Shown here in pieces: positions 39,772-53,022 of a stretch of DNA of 64,000 bases. Position 1 is the stretch's first letter; every line of letters starts with the position of its first letter. The translations under genes were made by a program, and so were the position numbers. The stretch is from Tetrahymena thermophila SB210 (lineage: Eukaryota > Ciliophora > Oligohymenophorea > Hymenostomatida > Tetrahymenidae): NCBI RefSeq assembly GCF_000189635.1, contig NW_002476301.1, positions 186,001 to 250,000 on the forward strand, in the 5' to 3' direction. The notes below the pieces were generated by a model. That model saw nothing but the letters and a program-made list of their open reading frames with translations. It was not told where the DNA came from and searched no databases.

Positions 39772-41662
39772 AAAATAATATTTTTTCTTTATTACTTCTA
39801 AAGATTATAGACAAATTTTTTTATTTATTTTTAATTATTATAAAATTTTTGATATTTTTTTGTTAGAGTTGCTTTAAAAGATAGATATTTAATTATTAAA
39901 ATATATTGATAGATTGTTCATTATTATGAGTAAAGATTTTAAATCAAATTAAAAAAATTGAGAAAAAAGCTTTTAATTAACTATTAACAATTAATCACCT
40001 AAAATTTAATTCTGATACTAATAATAATAATTCCGATCATAAATTTATTATGAAATATTTTGATTAATTACGATCAAAATAATTTTTCTCTTCAAAAATA
40101 ATGCATTGATGCTATACTATACACTTTGAATTACTAACTTATCATCATCCTATTTTACTTTCTCAGCACAAAATATGAATGATAAATGCTATTAAAAATA
40201 AAATCTATGATGGCAAATTTATTTAGATAATATTTTCTATATTTTTGAGTAATTTATATGAAAGGATTTAGTTTATTAATCAATTAATTTTTAGTAGACA
40301 AATAATACACTTTTTTTATGAAACAGAATTAGGTTTGTATTTTAATTAATAGAATAATTTAAGGAAATGTTAAAATATTTGATTATTTTTGTATGAAGAG
40401 TATTTCAAAAGTAAAGTATAAATGTGGATTACAGTTAAGAAAAATATAGTATTAAAATTAAAGGTATAAAAAACAATTTAAATTGATGTAAATTATTTAG
40501 CTATCACTTTTTTTATATTTATGTAAAAAAATATAAATAAAAGTAATATATATTACAAACATTCTCAGTGAGAACAAATACCAAAATTTTTAATATCTAT
40601 CTATTTGGAACAATTTAATTTTCTTCTCTAAAAATAAAATTTTATACTTCACAAATAAATATATTTCTAGTTCAAGTAATAAAATATTATTTAGCTAAAT
40701 GATATTTTTGTACTAATAAATACAAAAAAAGGCACTAAAATTTTAGTAAAACATTTAATATTAATATGTGCTATCTAATAATAATAATAAATATCTATTA
40801 ATAAAAATAAAAAAATAAGCAATCTTATTTCTTTTGGATAATATCGTTTAAAACCATGAAAATAAAATATGCTTTAAGCTATTTACTACCAAATTTAAAA
40901 AAATAATAATCTTTTAAACTATCATCTTATTTTATATTTGATTTTAAAAAGAATTTTTTATGGGATAATATATTTAAAAATTAAAAAAGAATATCCCAAA
41001 ATTAATAAATAAAAGCTAAACAATTTATAATTTAAATACATACTTACTTTAATGGTTTTTAATTTTAATTTTTTTCAGATTTAAAACTGTTAAAAATTGA
41101 AATTTACTTTTTTATGAAATGTTATATTCATTAAAATTATAACTCTATTAATTTTTCTTTAAAATCAACTTTAATTTTTTACAAAAAGTATTTGAGGTAT
41201 AAACATAACTATTTGAATAGATTTTGTTAATTTAAAAATTAAAATTTATCTAATAATCTACCAAATTTTAATTTATAATAATAAACAAAAGATATTTTAA
41301 AATAATACAAATTAAAAATTCAAAGGCTTTATTATAAAATCATTTTTCAAAAATTTTAAGATAAATGAATACTCTTTAATAATAGCATATATTAATTAAC
41401 TTAAATGGATTGTGTCTCAAAACATATTTAAATGGAATCAATGCATAGGTATAAAGAATATAAAAATAAAAAGATAGAGAAGAAGTAGTTAACAAATATA
41501 CTTAAATACATGCTTGACAATTATTATTATTAGATAAAATTGATTTAATATTAATTCCTACATACTAAAAATAAATCAAACATTTAGACAGATAGATAGA
41601 TAGATTGATATATTTAGAATTTTAAACTCTAGAAAAATTTTACAAAGATATAAATAAATAAA
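39772..41662. other. Divergent intergenic region
   Basis: About 1.9 kb between a minus-strand and a plus-strand gene. It carries both promoters and is AT-rich throughout. A run of GATA units (AGATAGATAGATAGATTGATA) lies near 41590-41612 just before the TPR gene. No other feature recognised. Confidence 0.5.
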
Positions 41663-43927
41663 ATGGATTATAGCGAAGGAGAAAAATTAGTTTATTAGGA
41701 TAAATTATAGGCAGCCCTTGAGTTTTATGAAGCGTTACTGATTAAAGATGAAAATGACCCAATAGCCTTAAGGGAAAAGACGTTTTGTTTAGTTTAATTA
41801 GATAGAACTAGCGAAGCTAAATAGTTAATAGAAAAATTGAAAACCATTTTATAAAATGACTATAAGGTTAAGTATTTAGAAATAAAGCTAATAATTTAAT
41901 AAGGGGATTCCATAGGCTCTTAAAGAAATATGAAAGAATTACAAGAATTTAGCAATGGCCTTGAGTAAGATAATCAAATTAATGATTGTTGGAGCTTATT
42001 AGTTCGAGGAATACTATCTCATATATTAAAGAATAATTTCAAAGAGAGCTTGGAGTTTTTTGAAAAAAGCTACAATATTATTCAGTAATCAGAAAAGTAT
42101 TTAATAGCCCAAGAGATTGGCACTCTTTACCATGATATATATTAAATTGAGGAGGAAGAAGAAATACAAAAACAATTAGGAATTCCTAAAAAAGACTGTA
42201 TTACACATGCAATCAACTGGTTTAAGAGAGTTGGAGAAGATAATCCAAATTAAGGAAAAGGTTATCTAATCATTTCCTAAATATATTTAAATTAAGATAA
42301 TTATGAAGAGAGTGAAAAGTATTGTAAATTAGCTTTTGAATTGGAAACAACTAAACCTGTTGCACAAGTTTAATTGGCTACTATCATATTGAAAAGAGAT
42401 AATAACTTAGAAAAATCTTTAGAATTATTAAAAGATGCTCACACAATCCTAAAATAATCTTAGTAGGGAACCTAAGAACCTTCTGCCATAAGCCCAGAAG
42501 CAGAGCTGATAATATATCAAGCTAAAACTTTAGCTGATAAAGGATATATTAAAGAGGCGTTATAGATACTAGAAGAGAGTTTAAAGACTCATCCTAAAAA
42601 CCCTTATATTTATTTAGAATTAGGACATACTTTATTTTCAAGCAGCGATGAAGATATTCCAAAATCTGTTTAATATTATTAAAAATGTTATGAAATTGAT
42701 CCAGAATTTAAAGACCCAGCCCCTGCTATTGCTATTGGTTCATATTACTTGACTTAGATTTAATAATTATAAGAATTAGAGGAGGAGAACGAAAGATTTG
42801 ATTCAGAAGCGGAGCTAGAAGAGCTAGTAGCTGAAAATGAAGAAAATAAAAAAAAAACTTAAAAAGATTCTTAAAATAGCTAAAAAACTAACAAAAAGGA
42901 TGATGGTGAAGAAGAAGAAATAGTTGAAAATAAAAAGGAATAGAATGAAGATGCTGAAGAGGAGGAAAAAGAATAAAAAGATTCAGACGATTAAGATTCT
43001 AAAAACAAAGATTATGAGTAGGAAATTAAATAATATTCTAAAAAGGCTTTAGAATAGTTTATGAAAGCTTTGAAAATAGATGAAAGCAGGTGTTAAAAAG
43101 TTCATAAAAGCATAGCTTCATGCTATAGATTGCTGAATAAACCTACCTTAGCCTGCTAGAGTTATGAAAAAGAGCTTGAGTAAGACCCTGAAGACGTTGA
43201 AACCATGACAGAGTTAGTAACAGTTTACAGAGAATTAAATAACAAAAAAAAGGCAGTTTCTTTATTAGAAAAAATATTCTTAATAGACTAGACTAATGAT
43301 GATATGTTCCTTTTGCTCTGTGAATTGCTTGATAACAATACAGATAAAATAGTTAATGTTCTGAAAAAGGTTTATGATAGAAACCCTCATCATCTCGATA
43401 ACATCGCTCAACTTATTGCTAGAGCTTACATTTAATTTGATCAAAGATAGCTTTTCAAATAACCAGAAAAGTGGTTAAAAACTGCTTACGATTTAAATCC
43501 TAAAAATCCTGAAACACTATACACCTACGGTTTGTTGTACATAGGAAAGGATCAATATGAATAAGCTCTAGACTGGTTAACTAAATGTATTTAGATAGAC
43601 CCTGACCATATTGACTGTCATGAAACAGTTTTTGAGCTGATGGAAAATTACTTTGACTAAATTCCTCTTGAAAAAATTATAGATGTAACTAAAATCTTAA
43701 TAAAAAATAATGAAGAATGGTTGTCTGAAAAGATTATAGTTTGCAAAAATAATGACTTGTTGAATGCTATTAAGGATTAAATAAATCATTTAATAACCTT
43801 AAGAGATAATGAAGAAGAAGATGATGAAGAAGAAGATGAAGACGATGATGATAATAGTAATGGTGAAGAAGGTGATGATAATGAAAATGATCATGATTAA
43901 GAAAAAGCTAGCAATGAAGAAGATTGA
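41663..43927 (+). CDS. TPR-repeat protein with acidic regions, 754 aa
   Basis: Single exon, ATG 41663, TGA 43925-43927. Residues 1-370 and 440-690 form tetratricopeptide-like helix pairs (AAQEFYEALLIKDENDP-type, NYEESEKYCKLAFELE, KTHPKNPYIYLELGHTLF, AYDLNPKNPETLYTYGLLY, DQYEQALDWLTKCIQIDPD). Between them is an acidic Glu/Lys-rich insert (about residues 374-450) and the C-terminus is a Glu/Asp run (EEEDDEEEDEDDDD). By family it is a protein-binding scaffold; the partner is not visible. No membrane segment or signal peptide. Confidence 0.9.
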
Positions 43928-44506
43928 GTTAAAAAACATAAGAATTAATTTGATATTTTATAAAAATTAAAATAAAAGTTGTTATTATATGTATGTACTT
44001 TAAATAAAATGTAAATTATTCAATCAAAAATTGACTTTTTCTATCAGATGCAATCCTTTCATTATCAAAATTATATTTTAAATTTTATAAGAATTAGTTA
44101 CCTGAATATTTAATTCAGACATTTATTTATCATTAATATTCTTCTTTTTTTGAAAAATTTAAGAAAAGCATTTAATTTTAATAATATAAATTTAAGGATG
44201 AATGGATATATGTTTGTATGTATCTAAATATTTATTGTTTTGTCTTCGATGCATTCAAAGTGTGTTTTTGGAACTTTTATTGTAATTTCTAATAAATGTT
44301 GAGTTGAGTTTAAATAAAGGTTAGTTAAATCGTTTTCGTTGAGTGAAAATTAGAAGATAGGAAAATATATTACTATAAGTGCTTATATAAACCGATACAG
44401 ATATGAAAACAGGTAATATTTGTATTTATTAAAAGAAGCACTAGATAGTTTTACACTAATTCCTTTGCTTTTGATTGTTTACTATCATTATTTAATCTTT
44501 ATTTAA
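43928..44506. other. Convergent intergenic DNA
   Basis: About 580 bp holding the 3' ends of the TPR gene and of the minus-strand gene that follows. No gene or structured element recognised. Confidence 0.5.
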
Positions 44507-46176
44507 TCAATGAGTAACACCAGTGGGGTTGGGGTGTTCGAAGGGTCTACGTTATTCGAGGAAGTCATTAACATTACCATCAGGACCTCTAACATCTTGA
44601 GCAGGTCTAACCTTACCAGCTCTAGCCTTTCTGAAAACGTGTAAAGCAATTTCAGTCATTCTTTCGATGGAGAAGTTTTAACCGTCTCTTAACTTGGCCT
44701 TTTCAGCAAGAACTTATTCGCTTTTAATAATGAATAGAAATAAATTTAGTAAATAATAACTTAGAATTTATTAAAACATAAAAATTTGAAGCAGCATTTA
44801 ATAAATAAATTTATTTAATGTAATATTCTTACTCGAGGTAGTCAAGTAATTCTTATTCGAAAGTTTTTTCACCCTTTTGGATCTTTTCGTATTATTCATT
44901 TTTCCAAGCAAGATGTTCGTTTCTTACAGTGTAGGTGAATAATTAGTAAGGGTGTGTATTGTATGAAATTAATTCGAAGTCTCTGTCTAATTGATCAACG
45001 AATCTTCTTTCCTGTATAAAATTGCAAAAAGGTTAGTTGGAAATATAAAAATCTAAACATTTTTTAATTCTCAATATTAAAAAACCATTTTAATATTAAC
45101 TGGTTTTTTCAAATATAAAGAAATTTTTTATTTATTTTAAAATGAATGAATTTTCATATTACACCACCGTGCTTGATTTGATCAGTTAAACATTGAGAGT
45201 CATAAGGAACTAAGAATAAAGATCTCAAACCCAAAATGAAAGTTTCCTATTTATAACATTTAATAGGGTTAGTTTTTCACAATAAATATAAGAAAGCATT
45301 TTAAAGCTGGTAAGAAAGAAATCAATCAAGTGAATAAAAGAATCTTCGTTGAATTAACTATTCTTAAGATATAAAATTTCAAAGATATCTACTTTATTTA
45401 GCCTTTTATTTTATTTTTTAAATACCAACGTATCTAACAATAAATATATTTTATTGATAGTTGCAAAGTGAAGAGTATTCAAATATAATCTTTTTAGCAA
45501 TGCTTCATTTTAAATAATGTTTATATTTCCCATAAAAATATCTTTACTGCTTCTATTTCTGCTAAACATGATTTATAGCAACTCCAAATAATTTTATTTT
45601 TGACTAGATTGATCGATAATATTATTTTGCTATTAATCTTAATTCAACAAATTATTCTCATTTAATTATATCTATGCTTTATTAGTTATCAACTAAAATT
45701 CTTTCACTTAATTTAATTTCCTACAAGCTAATTATTCTCATAAAATTTTAATTACTTCGAGTTATTTATCACCAAGGAAGTATTGCTTGCAATGTCTTGA
45801 CATATTTCTGTAGGTCTAAACGTCTTTTGATATATGATAAAGAAAAATAAGACTTTTATTCAATAGCAGAATTTTCATCATTATGAATAAAGAAAATATT
45901 TTAGTAAAATATACATCTAAGGAAAGAGTGATGGTCATTTCTGCATCTAATACCCATAGTGAATTCACCGTAAGAAGGTCTAGGGGCATTAAAGTTCTTA
46001 GGGTGCCAGTTATTCCTAATTATTTTTAATATAAACAAATATTATTTAAAAATGGCTATGAATTGCAGTTGCGTTATATAGATGCTAACTAAGTAAATCT
46101 ATTATAAAAGTAAATTTTATCACTTCCAACCAGCTCTAGTCCAGAAAATAGATTTGTTTCTAATTTTGTAGCCCAT
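44507..46176 (-). CDS. Conserved-looking, codon-biased protein of unknown function, 232 aa
   Basis: Minus-strand exons 46124-46176, 45915-46015, 45756-45823, 45163-45246, 44833-45011, 44507-44720; introns of 108, 91, 509, 151 and 112 bp; stop TGA 44507-44509. All five joins keep phase. It starts MGYKIRNKSIFWTRAGWK and ends HPNPTGVTH. It is basic and aromatic, with motifs RPSYGEFTMGIRCRNDHHSF and YTVRNEHLAWKNE. Codons prefer C and G at the third place (TTC, AAC, GAC, AAG), unlike its neighbours, which in Tetrahymena marks highly expressed genes. A mitochondrial respiratory or ribosomal role is likely by style, but I recognise no family. Its promoter region (46200-46500) is pyrimidine-rich on the plus strand. 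Confidence 0.85.
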
Positions 46177-47075
46177 CTTTTCTCTCTTTTGAATAAATTA
46201 ATTATTTTTCTTCTTTTCTTTATTTTTTAATTAAATATAAATTTTCCTTTTTTATCTTAAATAAATTTTCTTTCTTTATTGCATAGTTTTTTTGATTTGC
46301 AAGCATCTTCCCACTCACTCACTCAATATCACATACAAAATACAAACAAAGTAATAAATACATAAATAATCAGAATCAATCTTTTGCATTCATCATTTGA
46401 TTATTTTTTCTTTCTTTTCCATTTTAATCTTTCTCTTTTCTTTATATCATTATTCATTAATTTTCATTTTCTTGGCTTCTCTCTAACTTTTCTCTTCCAA
46501 TTTCTTTATAAGATATATAGATTTTGCCTTTGTTTTAAATATCTAAATAAATAAATTAATAAAGATATATAAATGATTATGTAATAAATAGATACATATA
46601 AAGTATTTATTCTTGTATTTTTATTAATGATAAACACTTTTACATGTAAATCTTCATTAAATAGATTTTTCATATATAAATTAGGTATCATATCTTTTAA
46701 TATGGTTTGTTTATGATTAAAATCCTTGTTATTTTTTAATAATTTTAATTATTTTATTTTAAATATTGATTGGTCTTTATCAAGTAAGGGCACATAGTGG
46801 TTAATTAGAATTTCTATTTAACTAATTAAAAATTAAATTTTAATTTATTTTTTTATAAATTTTGATTTGATTTAAAATATTTTTTATAAAATTTTATGAA
46901 TTTTTTGATTAATAATTTTATAACTAAATATCATTTACATATAAATGTGAAAACTAATAATTTGCTTTAAATTAAAAATTTATTAAATTTGAATTTCAGG
47001 GTTTTTGTTATTTATTAAATTTTTTAAAGTCTAGTAAAAATTATTATTTTTGATCTAAAAGATGTTGAATAAGTT
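46177..47075. other. Intergenic DNA with pyrimidine-rich tract
   Basis: About 900 bp. On the plus strand 46200-46500 is rich in CTTTTC-type runs and ACTCACTC. It should be the promoter of the codon-biased minus-strand gene. The rest is plain AT-rich 3' flank of the next minus-strand gene. A short standard-code ORF at about 46506-46691 (minus) does not end in TGA and looks like chance. Confidence 0.45.
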
Positions 47076-48915
47076 TCAATTTGAATTATCTCCAGTCATA
47101 TTAAAGTCCTAAAGGCAAAGGCAAATTTAATTCTGCATTTAATATCTTCTGAATAAGAATTCGTATTAGGGTGTCTTCATAAAAATCTTTTGATACTTTT
47201 CTAAAATTTCAGTCGTTTTCTAATATAACATTTAATAATCTTGGCTTTATTATGTTGCATTTTCTTTGGCTTATATAACTTTACCATCCTATATTTCAAA
47301 CAATAAATCTAATTTTACATTTTCACTTCTAAATGCAGGAACAAGACAGTCAAATTTTTGAAAAACCTTTGTTATTTAATCTATGTCTTGTTAATTTTAA
47401 TTTTGGTTCTTCATTTCTATATAAAGATTTAATATTTCAGCTAAGCATTATGAAGAGCTATTGATTTAACTTTGGTTTGGCTTTTGCTGGTAAACTAAGA
47501 AATCTACAAAATTTTTATATTTTGAACAGAAGAAGGGTAGACTATCTTATACTATATTCTGATTATAAAAAGGTCTTTCTTTGCTTGAATAGAGAATAGG
47601 CAGTAGTATTTCTATATTAATAGCAACAAAATCTAAAAGACCACTAATTGCCAATCTATATGGGATAAGTCCAAAAATAGGATAAGAATTTTCATCAAAT
47701 ACATAATTGATGGAATCTTATTCTGGACATTCAAACTAAATGATGTTTCCTACAATTGTAAAAATGGCAAGCATGAAATAAATTTCATATTTTATCTTAT
47801 AACTATCATCTACATTTTTTACAGACATCAAGCAGAATAGTATAATGATAATTAAAATAAAATTCATGCAGATAAATATGATATTGTCATAAATGTGAGT
47901 ATCTTACAAATCACTAGAAAATTTAATGTTCCAAAACATAAAAGGAGATGCTGAAGGCTTTTTTATTAAAATATTATTTAGAAAATAAATTAAAATAATA
48001 ATCTTGCTAAATTAAATATGTTACAATAAAGTAAAATATTGTTGCGAAAACTATAGATATTAAGAAAGATATTCCTATCAGAAGATTCTCTCTTTTGAGC
48101 ATATAAGTCATTTTTGTCTAAGGGATGTAGGTAGAGTTTGAATAGTTTCCAAATGAAATGTCGCTATATACGAGACTTTCTTAAAAATGCCCTTATCTAT
48201 GTGAACCTAAATGATTACTAAAATTTTAAGCTGTGTTTTGCTATTAACCATTAGCATCTCCGTAAGAATTTTATGTATTGTATGTTGCTACATTTATATT
48301 TAGTTATCTTTAGTGATTAGAACTTAAGTTCTAGTTCTATTAAATGAAATTGGTATTTCCATTATTTATATCTGTCATACTATTTTTTCCCATCACAGAT
48401 TTATTAATGATAGAATTATATTTTTCAATGTGCTTAATATTAAAGTAAAACACATAACTCAACCTAAAAGTCCTTAATAAGTAGTTTATTGTCTTAAAAA
48501 ACTTTAAAAAATTGTTAAGGAACTAAAAAGCTTTAATTGAATTAGCCTTGTATTAATTGTTTTCATAAAACTCTATATCTGTTGAACCTAGTCCTACCTT
48601 ATCAATACTACAATAAAAGAAGTTTGGGGCAAGTAAAAAGTTATGTTCGTTTGTTATAATACTAGATATTAATACAATGTTTACAAACACCATAGAACAT
48701 ATTCCATCAATAAGTGTCAATTTGTAGCTACGTTCGCTAATAGGGAAGAGATTTCTCCTTGTAAAATGGTAATAAAGTAAGACTAGGTAATATATACAAA
48801 AAAATCCAATTAATATTAATAGTACAAGCATTTTTTTATCATTATTAGAATCATTTTCAGGAGATGATTAGTCAAAAGTATTAAAAAATTAGAATTTGCC
48901 TATATTCTACTCCAT
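47076..48915 (-). CDS. Multi-pass membrane protein with RGS-like C-terminus, 590 aa
   Basis: Exons 48025-48915 and 47076-47957, 67-bp intron, ATG 48913-48915, stop TGA 47076-47078. Several membrane helices are visible: MLVLLILIGFFCIYYLVLL, LIDGICSMVFVNIVLISSII, LLIGISFLISIVFATIFYFI, NIIFICMNFILIIIILFCLM, YFMLAIFTIVGNIIQ, and an AISGLLDFVAINIEILLPIL segment. A Gln/Asn-rich soluble loop separates the second and third. The cytosolic end (SLPFFCSKYKNFVDFLVYQ through YQKIFMKTPQYEFLFRRYQ) resembles the start and last helix of an RGS domain. This layout matches seven-helix RGS proteins, which would accelerate GTP hydrolysis on a G-alpha subunit. The RGS call is moderate. Confidence 0.75.
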
Positions 48916-49702
48916 AATATTAATTTGTAAGATGATATTCAACAAATCTAAGATATTTCTATAAGATTATCGTATTATTTATAATTTTAGGATCTAAACT
49001 TTTTTAATAGAAACTATAGATTCTTAACTAATGTTTGTTTAGATTTAAAATTAAGTTAAACTTTGTTGAGAGATTTGATACTTTTCAATTGGCTTTGCAA
49101 ATATTAAATTATCTTCAACTTTTAAGAGACTTAATTTAAGAAGTGTTTTTTGTGATTTTTATTTATATTTTTCTAAATAAGTCAACATATGCAATCATAG
49201 AAGCAATATAATAATAACTAATATCTTAGTTATTTTGTAAGATATGTAAAGATGTTAGTTTTTATTTCTTTTACTAAATAACAAAATTAGGTATGATTTC
49301 AGGATAATCACTAATTTAATTTTTAATTTTCTAATTTTTGATAATTTAAAGTCAATTTAAATTATTTTAACAAATCTTTAAACCCCTATTTACTTTTAAT
49401 TCTTTAGTTTTTTTGTAATAAATCTTATAAAAATTATTTTTATCAATCATGAAAAACAACAATTTTTAATAAAGTAAAAAAATATTTTTATAATCAAAAT
49501 TTTTTAATGAAATATTAATAATAATTATTATTAATTCACTGAGATATTTATATGACATTAATCAGTTAAATAATTTGATATTTAAATTGAATATAAATAA
49601 CAATAGATGGATTATTAGATAAAATACGCTTTTATAAGATATTTGTTATATGCTTATTGATATTTAAATTTAAACAAAAATATTTAAATTTTTTATTTTG
49701 CT
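48916..49702. other. AT-rich intergenic DNA
   Basis: About 790 bp between two minus-strand genes, upstream of the membrane protein and downstream of the ESCRT-I gene. No gene recognised. Confidence 0.5.
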
Positions 49703-51030
49703 TCAATTGACTAGGAGTAAACATTTTTTAAGAAGTATTTTGCACTCAAATTCTCTTTCAGCCAGAAGTTTTATTTGCTTTTAAAAATAAATAAAAGTTA
49801 ACATATTAAATTAAATAGAGATTATTTACTGAACTATATTGGTCAAAGTCTTTTGATCTTTTGAACCATTCGTCAGTAAATAAAAATGTTTCTTTTATTG
49901 CATCAAGCTCTGCTATGAGTTGAAGTATCCTTTTTTTTATTTAATAATTTTTGAATCATAAGAATCTTTATTTTTCTATATAAAATAATACTAATTATGA
50001 ACAGGGCTTTGAGCTGTCATATACTTTTCTTTAAGTGTCTCTAATTTTAAAGTTTCGTTAGAGTACTATTGGCACTTATTCCTCATATCATTAATTGAGG
50101 AATCTGCTTCCTTTATTTATTCATCAAGATCTTGATTTATTCTATGAAGAATTACACTTGATTTAATTAGATTTTAGTTATGATCATAGAGCTATTTGAC
50201 TTCATCTAACATCTAATTTATATCTTGATTGATCTAAAGTTTTATACTAGATATCTCCTTATTCACTATATTTATATAGATATTATTACACAAAAGAAGA
50301 TAATTTCATTTTTTATCTAAAAAATAATTAATTCATTTATTTTTTTATTACCTGCTTATTCTACTTCTTTATTATCATTATAAATAATTTATTCAATATC
50401 CCCTCCTATTTAATTTTAGTTGTTAATTTCATAATTCTTTTAATTATTCTAGTTTTAAAATTATTTAGAGTAGAGAGGAAAGTCTTTTTATAAAATCTAG
50501 ATATACAAATTCATTGTTTTTTTCTAATTTTAATATATTTAAAAAAAGTTGTTGTTAAATATATTTTTGTAGTAAACTCTATATTATAATTACCAAATCT
50601 TTGTGAGTATTCCAATTCAAATTATCAAGAATAACATAATAGCTCTCAGAATTTGGTCTTTTGTTAATAACATATTTTGAATTCACCTAGAATTTATTAG
50701 CTTTTTAATTTATATTGATTAGATACAATTTATTAGCAATGCTTTTGAAATATTTACGATCTGGATTTACGAAATAGAATGCTGGTGGTGAAATAGGATA
50801 TTCTTTGCTGAATATAACTTCAGTGTTGATTTATAGGGGTTATTATTAATAATTAACTAAAACTATTTTATTTTATTAAAGAAATTCAAATCTTTTTCAA
50901 AACAATTTTATTTGCTTACCAAATCCTGACATAATTAAAACACTATCAAGCTAGTTTCCTATTTCTAAAATAATAAATTTCATTATTAAATGAGCAACTT
51001 TGAAAAAAATGTATTACTCTGCTAGTACAT
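49703..51030 (-). CDS. TSG101/Vps23-like ESCRT-I subunit, about 315 aa
   Basis: Seven minus-strand exons: 51018-51030, 50920-50964, 50594-50862, 50352-50523, 49992-50265, 49830-49929, 49703-49777; introns 53, 57, 70, 86, 62 and 52 bp; stop TGA 49703-49705; phases agree throughout. The N-terminal UEV (inactive E2-like) part shows SKEYPISPPAFYFVNP and NWNTHKDLKKTMNLYIQILQ, comparable to TSG101 YPYNPPICFVKP and its following helix. A coiled coil follows (LDEQIKEADSSINDMRNKC). The C-terminal steadiness box is clear (LIAELDAIKETFLF, SSQIKLLAEREFECKILLKK). Vps23 recognises ubiquitinated cargo for multivesicular bodies. The first two exons (the first only 13 bp) are tentative and an upstream exon is possible. 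Confidence 0.72.
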
Positions 51031-51480
51031 AGAAGCTATAAATCCTTAGTTTATCAATTCTTAACCTGCTTAAATAACCTATAGGCTATCAATAAAATGA
51101 AATACTAAATAATTTTAACTACTAAAATGAATACAAATTTTTATATTAGCATTATGAACAAATTTGTTGTAAATTCATTTCGATTTCTACTCTTATTTCT
51201 ATTTAAAAGATATCTGCAAAATTTGTAATACAGTCAATTTTTTAATAAATAAATATTTGATTTTCTCTTAATAATAAATAATATTAAGTCTTGTTTTGTT
51301 TTTGATATTTTTTGTTAGTCACTCACTATATTCTATTAAATTGCTGTAATTTATTAAAATAAAAATAGACAACTTTTACTTTTCAAAACAGGAAATTAAA
51401 GAACATCCATTTCTAATAAAAAATTTAATTCCCTATCCTGCTATTTAAAATTTAAAACTTTAATAAGAATTTATTGTGAT
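51031..51480. other. Bidirectional promoter region
   Basis: 450 bp between divergently transcribed genes (minus TSG101-like and plus 292-residue gene). It likely serves as both promoters. The side nearest the minus gene may contain a further 5' exon. No named motif seen. Confidence 0.45.
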
Positions 51481-52415
51481 ATGGCAAATTCTTTTCAACC
51501 TGAAATACATATTTAAGAAAACGAAGTAGAAGAACAAGAAGATTTACAGTAAGATAAAATCCCTGTATATAATAAAGTAGAAGAAAGAAAAAAGAGGAGG
51601 ATAGTTAAGGCTTCTCATTATTTGTTTAATTAACAAGTATTAATGAAAAAACCTTCAAAGAAAAAAAAAGATTAGCAGGAGACAGATGAATAGGAAGAAG
51701 AAGCAAACCAAAATGAGGCTGATATAAGATAATTTAAATATTTTAGTTAAAATGAGTTAGACTCATATGAAGAAATCGAATAGAAGAAAAAGAAAAAGAA
51801 ATGGGTTAATCCATTACAAGTATTTAAAAAGCATGAAAAACCAAGAATAACAGATTATGAAAACGCGCCAGGCAGATATGATTCAAGAAATATTTACGAA
51901 CTTAAATTCCCTCGTATTGTAAACTTAAAGACTAAGGATATTAGATTGGAAAAAGAATTAGATCCATACTTAAGATAAATAATATTTGATCACAATCAAG
52001 TGGTATATATTTGGTTATACTTACTTTACCAATTTATTAATATGCTTGTTTATAATAGAAAAAAAATGTGGTAAATGTTTAGTTTGATGAGAAAATGAAA
52101 TAATATAAAGAGTAATTTGCTCTATATAAACAAGGACTCGATGAACTAGACGAAATCAATCGACTTGCTGCTTTAAATAAATATGGGGCATATCCTGGAT
52201 AAGAAATATATATTCCACCTTAATTTAATTTAAGATCTGTTAAGTTATACCCACCATAATTATAAGCTGAAAACATGATAAGAAATTACATACCTTAAAG
52301 TCAAATCCATAATAGTAATAGCTATGTTAATTTACATGATCACTTTGACAAGTAAAAGAAACCTAGATTTCTAGCACCAATCCCTCTCACCATGAAAAAT
52401 GTACTCAACATATGA
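51481..52415 (+). CDS. Unrecognised basic protein, 292 aa
   Basis: Exons 51481-52002 and 52059-52415 with a 56-bp intron, stop TGA 52413-52415; phases agree. The first half is acidic then strongly basic (EEQEDLQQDKIP, VEERKKRRIVKASHY, KKKKKKW). Then follows RYDSRNIYELKFPRIVNLK and a helix with YKQGLDELDEINRLAALNKY, and a Pro-rich end (IYIPPQFNLRSV, PRFLAPIPLTMKNVLNI). No membrane segment. The style fits a nuclear or organellar RNA or ribosome-associated protein, but no family is recognised. Confidence 0.8.
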
Positions 52416-53022
52416 ACTAATATATAAATAATAATTCATTTTACTATTAAATGGACTATATATACAGCTTAAACTATAAAGTTTAGACATAGTATAATAA
52501 TAATAATAATTAGAATATAATAATTAATCATAAAATTCATTTGATTTGGATTATGAAAATAAATACTTTAAGCTTTTTGATTTATTTTTAAAATAATAAA
52601 TAAATAAATAAAATAATTCAATCAAAAATATTTTAGGAGATTGATTTCATTAATGTTAATTTAAAATACAATCAAATATTTAGCAAATGTAATCTATTAT
52701 TTTTTATTAGATGATAGTTGAGTTTGATATTCAATATTTATTTAAAAAATAAAGGACAAATTATAAATAGTGAGTGTTAATTCATTTAAGTATTTATGAT
52801 TCAACTTAAAAATATTAAAACCTTAAATAATATTTTTTAATAATTGAACAGATTCTAACAGTTTTTATTTTTATTTTAATTAAAGAATGTATTTTTTTGT
52901 TAGATTAGTAATTATTAAACTTTTCAATCCAAGTATTGTATTATTTTATTTATTATCAGTCATTGAATTGATAGTTAAATTAAGATCTATCTGTTAAATA
53001 AATATTTAAGAAAATCTAATAA
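52416..53022. other. AT-rich intergenic DNA
   Basis: About 600 bp between two plus-strand genes. No feature recognised. Confidence 0.5.

Noticed and set aside
44525..44534. GGGGTTGGGG, like the Tetrahymena telomere repeat
   Set aside because: It lies in the last codons of the 232-residue gene (HPNPTG on the minus strand) and is not repeated.
46506..46691. Minus-strand 61-codon ORF in the standard code
   Set aside because: It ends in TAA, which is Gln here, and the extended frame has no coding character.
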